Assembly: GCA_949128115.1 (NCBI GenBank)
Contig: OX421964.1
Coordinates: 21,724,892 to 21,788,891 of the forward strand
Origin: Anaspis maculata
Taxonomy: Eukaryota > Arthropoda > Insecta > Coleoptera > Scraptiidae
DNA length: 64,000 bases
Reading direction: 5' to 3'
Part shown: positions 58,471 through 64,000 of the stretch, in pieces
Position numbering within the stretch: position 1 is the stretch's first letter
Layout: every line of letters begins with the position of its first letter
Notes under the pieces: model-generated
Database searches by the model: none
What the model was told of the DNA's origin: nothing
Seen by the model: only the letters and a program-made list of their open reading frames with translations
Translations under genes and position numbers: made by a program

Positions 58471-59127
58471 GTGCGCCAAAAGGAAGAGGGTCAAAAGGGT
58501 AAATTGTCAACGTTGTGTCACTTTTCTAAAAAAAATTGTAGATTATTTATAATATCGTTTTTTGAAAGGTAGCAATAATATCCCGAAATGGTTTTTTAAT
58601 TTTCAAATATTTCTTTCTTTTCAAAGGCTATGTGATTTTTTCAAAAATTAACATTTTTTTATTGCAATTCTCTTATTGGCCATATTATTGACGTAAATTT
58701 GGCAGATATGCATAAACTCACTTTAATACACCTTCCCACGAAAAAATTCACCTCAACGACCCCCAAGGGGGCTGCCACCCGGTGGACGCCAGCATTCGCT
58801 TTTGGAATGGGTTGAAATGAAGCATGCTGTGGCGGATACGATGCGTTTACCAATTCGGGGATCTTGACGTAACATCAGTAACTTCATGTCACATCGTAAT
58901 TACCATGGTTACGATATCACCCCCCTTCTGGTCATTTTTGTACAGGGTTATTAATTCCGAAAGTTGAAAATCGATAATTCGAGAACGAATGCGCGTAGAG
59001 TTGAACTTTTTTTAAAATTTTATTGGAAATATTGGCGCATTTTTTGACATGTTGGAAATATTATTTAAGATATCCTCCTAAACTACGGGTAGGATAATTT
59101 GTCGTGTTTGATGTTTTACGTAAATGT
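58471..59127. other. Unassigned sequence with isolated MITE end
   Basis: ACAGGGTTATTAATTCC at about 58943 resembles a CAGGG-type terminus. No partner end was confirmed. Confidence 0.35.
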
Positions 59128-59797
59128 TTCACCAATGTCATTGGCAACATAAGCATACACTCATGGCATACACTGTCATTTTCAAAATATTATTCAAAGT
59201 AAAAGGAGTCATTTGAGTTTCATACAATATTTTTTTATCAATAGCAGAGCATAAAACATAACCATGGACATATGGACACCCTGTAAAATTAACGTAATGG
59301 AGTATTATACTAGAATGTTTTTTTGTCGAAATGGAAACTACATCGAAAAATAATTGACCCGTATTTTTTTATTCGGTCGAAAATCGAATCGTTTGGGCGT
59401 AGTCGATAAAAGAAGATCAACTACTTGTGACTGCCTTTGTAAATGACGTCAGAACTAGTAAGAATTTAAGAGTTTCGTTTATTTATTGCGGCCAAACGAT
59501 TCGATTTCTGGCTAAACAAAAAAATATGGGTCAGTTATTTTTCAATGTAGTTTCTGTTCCCATCAAAAACAAAATATTTTTTTCAAAATATAATACTCTA
59601 TTGTGAACTCGGCATTTCCTAATCACATTTTCACCAATTTCGTTGTGACGGTTTATTTAAATATAATTACTATACAGGTTGTGGGTTACATGTTTTGTAC
59701 TCTGATATTGATAAAATATATTGTATGACGCTCAAAAATGACTCTTTTATTTTTAACCTAATTTTGAAAATGACAGTGTATGCTTATGTTGACACTG
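59128..59797. mobile_element. Inverted-repeat (foldback) element F
   Basis: Inner arms 59296-59400 and 59491-59604 (CGAAAATCGAATCGTTTGG / CCAAACGATTCGATTT; GGAGTATTATA / TATAATACTC). Outer arms about 59145-59230 and 59735-59790 (ACACTGTCATTTTCAAAAT / ATTTTGAAAATGACAGTGT). Imperfect, older than palindromes A-E. Confidence 0.7.
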
Positions 59798-60014
59798 AGA
59801 TTCACTAATCAGGCTTTATTTGAAATGTTTTAGATTTTTTCATGGGGTCCCCTTTGCCCTCTAAAATCTCGAGTCCTAAGGGAACATTTTTTAGGTGCTG
59901 CGGGTCAAAACTTTCTAATGGGTGTGGACAACAACTGTGCAAAATGGCTTGCTTGTATCATCAAATGCCACTTTTTTTTTGCGTACCGCAGGCACCTAAT
60001 TCCAGTTGAAGTTT
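59798..60014. other. Spacer related to the composite foldback arm
   Basis: 59840-59915 shares AATCTCGAGT..TAAGGGA and GGTGCTGCGGGTCAAA with the foldback arm at 29815-29870 (CGAGTGCTGCGGGTCAAAT). Confidence 0.4.
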
Positions 60015-63000
60015 TAAAGTTGAGGTGGGTGAGGGCAAAAGGGGGGTAATAAGAAATATTCATAATATTTTCCTCAACAAAAAAGATAATAATTTTGTTC
60101 AATTTGATGTAAGTACCACAAAGTAATGCCCGTTCACGTTGCAAATTCAGCACAAGAAATTTTTTAATCAAAAATAAAGTGAAAAGCTGGAAAGGTATAC
60201 GGCTGATGGGCCCTGATAGATTTGCGCCAAAACTTTGCAGGTCCCATCAGCCGTAGCCGTAGCCCTCTAACTTATCACTTTGTTTTTGATTCCAAAAGTT
60301 CTAGTGCTGAATTTGCAACCTGAAGAACAGCATATTATAGATGTTTCTACTTGAAATTGTAAAATAGAGGTCGGTGGGGGCAAAAGGGGAAAATTGAAAA
60401 ATTTTTGAATATTTTTCTCAGTACAATTCTCTTCTGATGTATCACAAGGTAGGTGGTTTCATTTGAAATTTTAAAGTAAAAGGGTGGGTAGGGACCAAAG
60501 GGGATGATTGATAATTTTTATATTTTTCTTGGAAAAAGAGTTCAATCCTCTCTAATCTGGTGAAACAAAAAGTACGTGTCAGTTATCATTTTTAGTTGGA
60601 ACTTAAAAGAGTGGATAGAGCAAAAGGGGGTTGATTAAAAAAAATTATAATATTTTTCTCACAAAGAAAATTTGATGTTTTCAATTTGATTTATCACAAA
60701 GTAAATTATCCTACATGAGTTTTTGAAGTAAGGGTGGGTGAAGACGAGAAGGGGTGATTAATATTCTTTATATTCTTCTCAGAAAGAGAATTCAATTCTC
60801 TTCAATCGGATGAACCGAGAAGTACGTGGTTTCATTTGAAAGCTAAGGGTGTTTGAATATTTTTTTCACAAAGAGAATTTGATGTTTTCAATTTGATGTA
60901 CCACAAAGTAGATAAGCCTACATGAATTTTTTCAAGTGGGTGTGGGGGGGGGGGGACAACAGGATGTGATAAATAAGTTTTATATTTTTCTCAGAAAGAG
61001 AATTCAATTCTCTTCAATCTGGTGAACCATGCAAAAGTACGTGGTTCCATTTGAAATTTGGAAATCAAGGGTGGGTGGGGCAAAAGAGGGGTTAATAGAA
61101 AAAAAATGTTTTTCTCACAAAGAGAATATGATTTTTTCTGATTGATGTATCGCAAAGTTCATTATTCTACATAAAATATTAAAGTGGGTGGGTGGGGACG
61201 AAAGAGAGTAATTATAAATTCTTATATTTTCATCAGAAAAAGAACTCAATCCTCTTCAATCTAGTGAACCGAAAGTACGTGGTTCCATTTGAAATTTAGA
61301 AGTTGAGTGTGGGTGGGCCAAAAAGGGGGTTGATCAAAAAAATTCATGATATTTTTCCCACAAATAAAATTTGATGTCTTCAATTTGATGTATCACGAAG
61401 TAGATTACTCTACATGAAATTTTAAATTAAGGGTGGGTGGGGACAGAAGGGGGTTATTACTAATTTTTATAATTTTTTCAGAAAGAGAGTTCAACCTGGG
61501 GAACCAAAAAGCACGTGATACCATTTGATATTTAGAATGTAAGGGTAGATGGGGCAAAAGGGGGGTTGATCAAAAAAATTTATAATATTTTTCTCATAAA
61601 GAGAATTTGATGTTTTCAATTTGCAATTTTCAGTTTTTTTCAATATACATGAAGTTTTTTAAGTAGGGGTGGGTGGGGACGACAGGGGGTGATTGATAAT
61701 TTTTATATTTTTCTCAGAAAGAGAATTCAAGACTCTTTAATCTGGTTAATCAGAAGTACGTGGTGCCATTCAAAATTTGGAAGTTAAGGGTGGGTGGGAC
61801 AAAAGGGGGGTTGAACAAAAAAAATTATAATATATTTCTCACAAAGAGAATTTGATGTCTTCAATTTGATGTATCACGAAATAGATAATTCTACATGGAA
61901 TTTTAAATTAGGGGGGGGTGGGGGCAAAAGGGGGTTATTAATAATTTTTATAATTTTCTCAGAAAGAGAGTTCAACCTGGGGAACCAAAAAGCACGTGAT
62001 ACCATTTGATATTTTGAATGTAAGGGTAGATGGGGCAAAAGGGGGGTTGATCAAAAAAATTTATAATATTTTTCTCACAAGGAGAATTTGATGTTTTCAA
62101 TTTGATGTACCACAAAGTAGTTCAATATACATGAAGTTTTTTAAGTAGGGGTGGGTGGGGACGACAGGGGGTGATTGATAATTTTTATATTTTTCTCAGA
62201 AATGGAATTCAAGACTTTTCAATCTGGTTAATCAGAAGTACGTGGTGCCATTTAAAATTTGGAAGTTGAGGGTGGGTGGGACAAAAGGGGGGTTGAACAA
62301 AAAAAATTATAATATATTTCTCACAAAGAGAATTTGATGTCTTCAATTTGATGTATCACGAAATAGATTATTCTACATGAAATTTTAAATTAGGGGGGGT
62401 GGGGGCAAAAGGGGGTCATTAATAATTTTCATAATTTTCTCAGAAAGAGAGTTCAACCTGGGGAACCAAAAAGCACGTGATACCATTTGATATTTTGAAT
62501 GTAAGGGTAGATGGGGCAAAAGGGGGGTTGATCAAAAAAATTTATAATATTTTTCTCACAAGGAGAATTTGATGTTTTCAATTTGATGTACCACAAAGTA
62601 GTTCAATATACATGAAGTTTTTTAAGTAGGGGTGGGTGGGGACGACAGGGGGTGATTGATAATTTTCATATTTTTCTCAGAAAGGGAATTCAAGACTTTT
62701 CAATCGGGTTAATCAGAAGTACGTGGTGCCATTTCAAATTTGGAAGTTGAGGGTGGGTGGGACAAAAGGGGGGTTGAACAAAAAAAATTATAATATTTTT
62801 CTCACAAAGAGAATTTGATGTCTTCAATTTGATGTATCACGAAATAGATTATTCTACATGAAATTTTAAATCAGGGGGGGCAAAAGGGGGTTATTACAAA
62901 TTTTTATAATTTTCTCAGAAAGAGTGTTCAACCTGGGGAACCAAAAAGCACGTGATACCATTTGATATTTTGAATGTAAGGGTAGATGGGGCAAAAGGGG

Positions 63001-63410
63001 GGTTGATCAAAAAAATTTATAATATTTTTCTCACAAAGAGAATTTGATGTTTTCAATTTGATGTACCACAAAGTAGATTAATATACATGAAATTTTATAA
63101 GTAGGGGTAGGGTGGGGACGACAGGGGGTGATTGATGATTTTTATATTTTTCTCAGAAAGAGAATTCAAGACTCTTCAATCTGGTTAATCAGAAGTACGT
63201 GGTGCCATTTGAAATTTGGAACTTAAGGGTGGGTGGGGCAAAAGGGGGGTTGAACAAAAAAAAAATTATAATATTTTTCTCACAAAGAGAATTTGATGTC
63301 TTCAATTTGACGTACTCAAAGCAGGTGATTATATTTGTCATTTTGAGAGGGGGTGAGTGGAGTCGAAGGGGGTGAGTGGGGACAAAGGGGGTACGTTTGG
63401 AAATATCTTT
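60015..63410. repeat. Satellite array with ~480-bp higher-order unit
   Basis: Basic units of ~110-125 bp alternate GGGTGGGTGGGGCAAAAGGGG and GGGTGGGGACGACAGGGGGTG types. From about 61400 four basic units form a higher-order repeat: AGAAGTACGTGGTG begins at 61752, 62234, 62715 and 63191 (periods 482, 481, 476), and CACGTGATACCATTTGATA follows the same spacing. The 60015-61400 part is older and less regular. Non-coding. Confidence 0.9.
60138..60322. repeat. Hairpin element with GGGCTACGGCTACGG motif, copy 2
   Basis: Arms GTTGCAAATTCAGCAC..AAAGTG and their reverse complement, with ATACGGCTGATGGGCC against GGTCCCATCAGCCGTAGCC near the centre. Shares the centre motif with 20022-20250. Sits at the start of the satellite. 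Confidence 0.65.
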
Positions 63411-63464
63411 TTATGCTCAGGTTGGTGATTTTAAAAAATCTGAATTTTCTACGACTTTTTGCAG

Positions 63465-63732
63465 GTGGGTGCCACAAAAGTACACTGATGCATTATGTGT
63501 GTGTGCAGATTGCGAAAGAACAACCAACACCATTGAATATATTCTTGGTTTAGTACTAGTGTGTGAACTCAAGGGGGCGCTTCAGCACAGGAGGTCACAA
63601 ATGGGTGTCATACCCAAACTTGCACAAAGCACTTCTAATTACTTGTGGCAACCTGATGAATTCACTTATACACCACTAAGTTTTGAAGATCCGAGGATTT
63701 CCTTCATATGCAAAGTCAATATGCTTCTATAA
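63465..63732 (+). CDS. Possible terminal coding exon (unknown protein)
   Basis: A plausible acceptor (CTACGACTTTTTGCAG, ending 63464) precedes an open frame of 88 codons to a TAA at 63730-63732. It contains a C-x-C-x-x-C cluster (VCADCE) and QPDEFTYTPLSFEDPRI. The sequence is outside the satellite and not repeated in the window. No upstream exon, poly(A) signal or family match is seen, so this may be chance or a TE exon. Confidence 0.3.
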
Positions 63733-64000
63733 AAGCTGTTCTATAAGTTCTAGCCTTAAGCGGTGATTATTTTTGAGACAGTGAAGGTTTTTGCTGTGGC
63801 AACCGTGTGTAAGACGCCACAACTAGAGCGGACGCCACAGCATAGGTCGTTGCACGCACAAGTCGCCACAGTTAATGGGGTACAAACACACACAGGGAAT
63901 GGTATTTTGCAAATAAATCCCCGGGGCGATGGAAATTTCCGCGTTTTGTTTGGGGACGACGGGACACCGGGAGCAGGGCGAGAGGGTTAGCAATAAAACG
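63733..64000. other. GC-rich segment at the window end
   Basis: A 75-codon frame (63763-63990) shows no family motif. The segment may belong to a feature cut by the window edge. Confidence 0.3.

Noticed and set aside
60350..63340. Coding capacity in the G-rich satellite
   Set aside because: No conserved frame across units; period is not a multiple of three and stops are frequent.

Overview
The window is eukaryotic and probably from an insect or other arthropod. It is AT-rich, gene-poor and packed with transposable-element (TE) debris: Ty3/gypsy and CR1/jockey-type reverse transcriptase remnants, tRNA-derived SINEs, many small inverted-repeat elements whose ends read CAGGGTG, and long degenerate minisatellites. 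The few intact genes have a GT-AG intron, a TATA box and a CAAAATG start context. I see no bacterial operon, rRNA or functional tRNA. The species cannot be named from the sequence alone.

The only genes I can support as intact are two tandem copies of a small two-exon gene (CDS 46866-47509 and 52356-53094, + strand). Each encodes an 84-residue secreted peptide with a signal peptide, a short polar linker and a very hydrophobic, proline-spaced C-terminus. The two proteins differ at two residues. Each copy keeps its own TATA box, phase-1 intron at the signal-peptide boundary and poly(A) signal. The duplicated block is about 46168-47605 and 50897-53204. The second copy has a ~710-bp TE insertion about 300 bp upstream of its TATA box. 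Between the copies lies a degenerate 'cttcgac' minisatellite that contains a solo LTR with a 4-bp target duplication.

Layout. 0.7-3.0 kb: inverted repeats nested in inverted repeats. 3.3-4.9, 7.5-9.8, 15.3-15.9, 18.6-19.7 and 53.5-55.6 kb: five large palindromes (foldback elements). 6.0-6.3 and 16.9-17.1 kb: two copies of one tRNA-derived SINE family. 12.5-13.5 kb: an LTR with internal 47- and 92-bp tandem repeats, followed by a primer-binding-like site. 14.0-17.6 kb: a chain of different minisatellites, one of which returns at 38.3-40.5 kb. 20.4-23.75 kb: mostly unique sequence. 23.75-33.2 kb: a dead gypsy pol gene split by a 7.35-kb tower of later insertions (LINE fragments, a pogo-like element, a hAT-like MITE, another MITE, and a composite foldback with a ~260-bp tandem array). 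33.2-38.3 and 40.5-43.4 kb: mostly unique sequence without recognisable genes. 43.4-45.0 kb: a decayed reverse transcriptase gene of a widespread invertebrate family. 46.2-53.2 kb: the peptide gene pair. 56.5-58.4 kb: further tandem repeats. 59.1-59.8 kb: another inverted repeat. 60.0-63.4 kb: a satellite with a ~480-bp higher-order unit. 63.4-64.0 kb: a possible terminal coding exon.

The peptide genes are the likely biology of the window. Nearly everything else records repeated transposition, with several insertions datable relative to one another by interrupted reading frames and target-site duplications.
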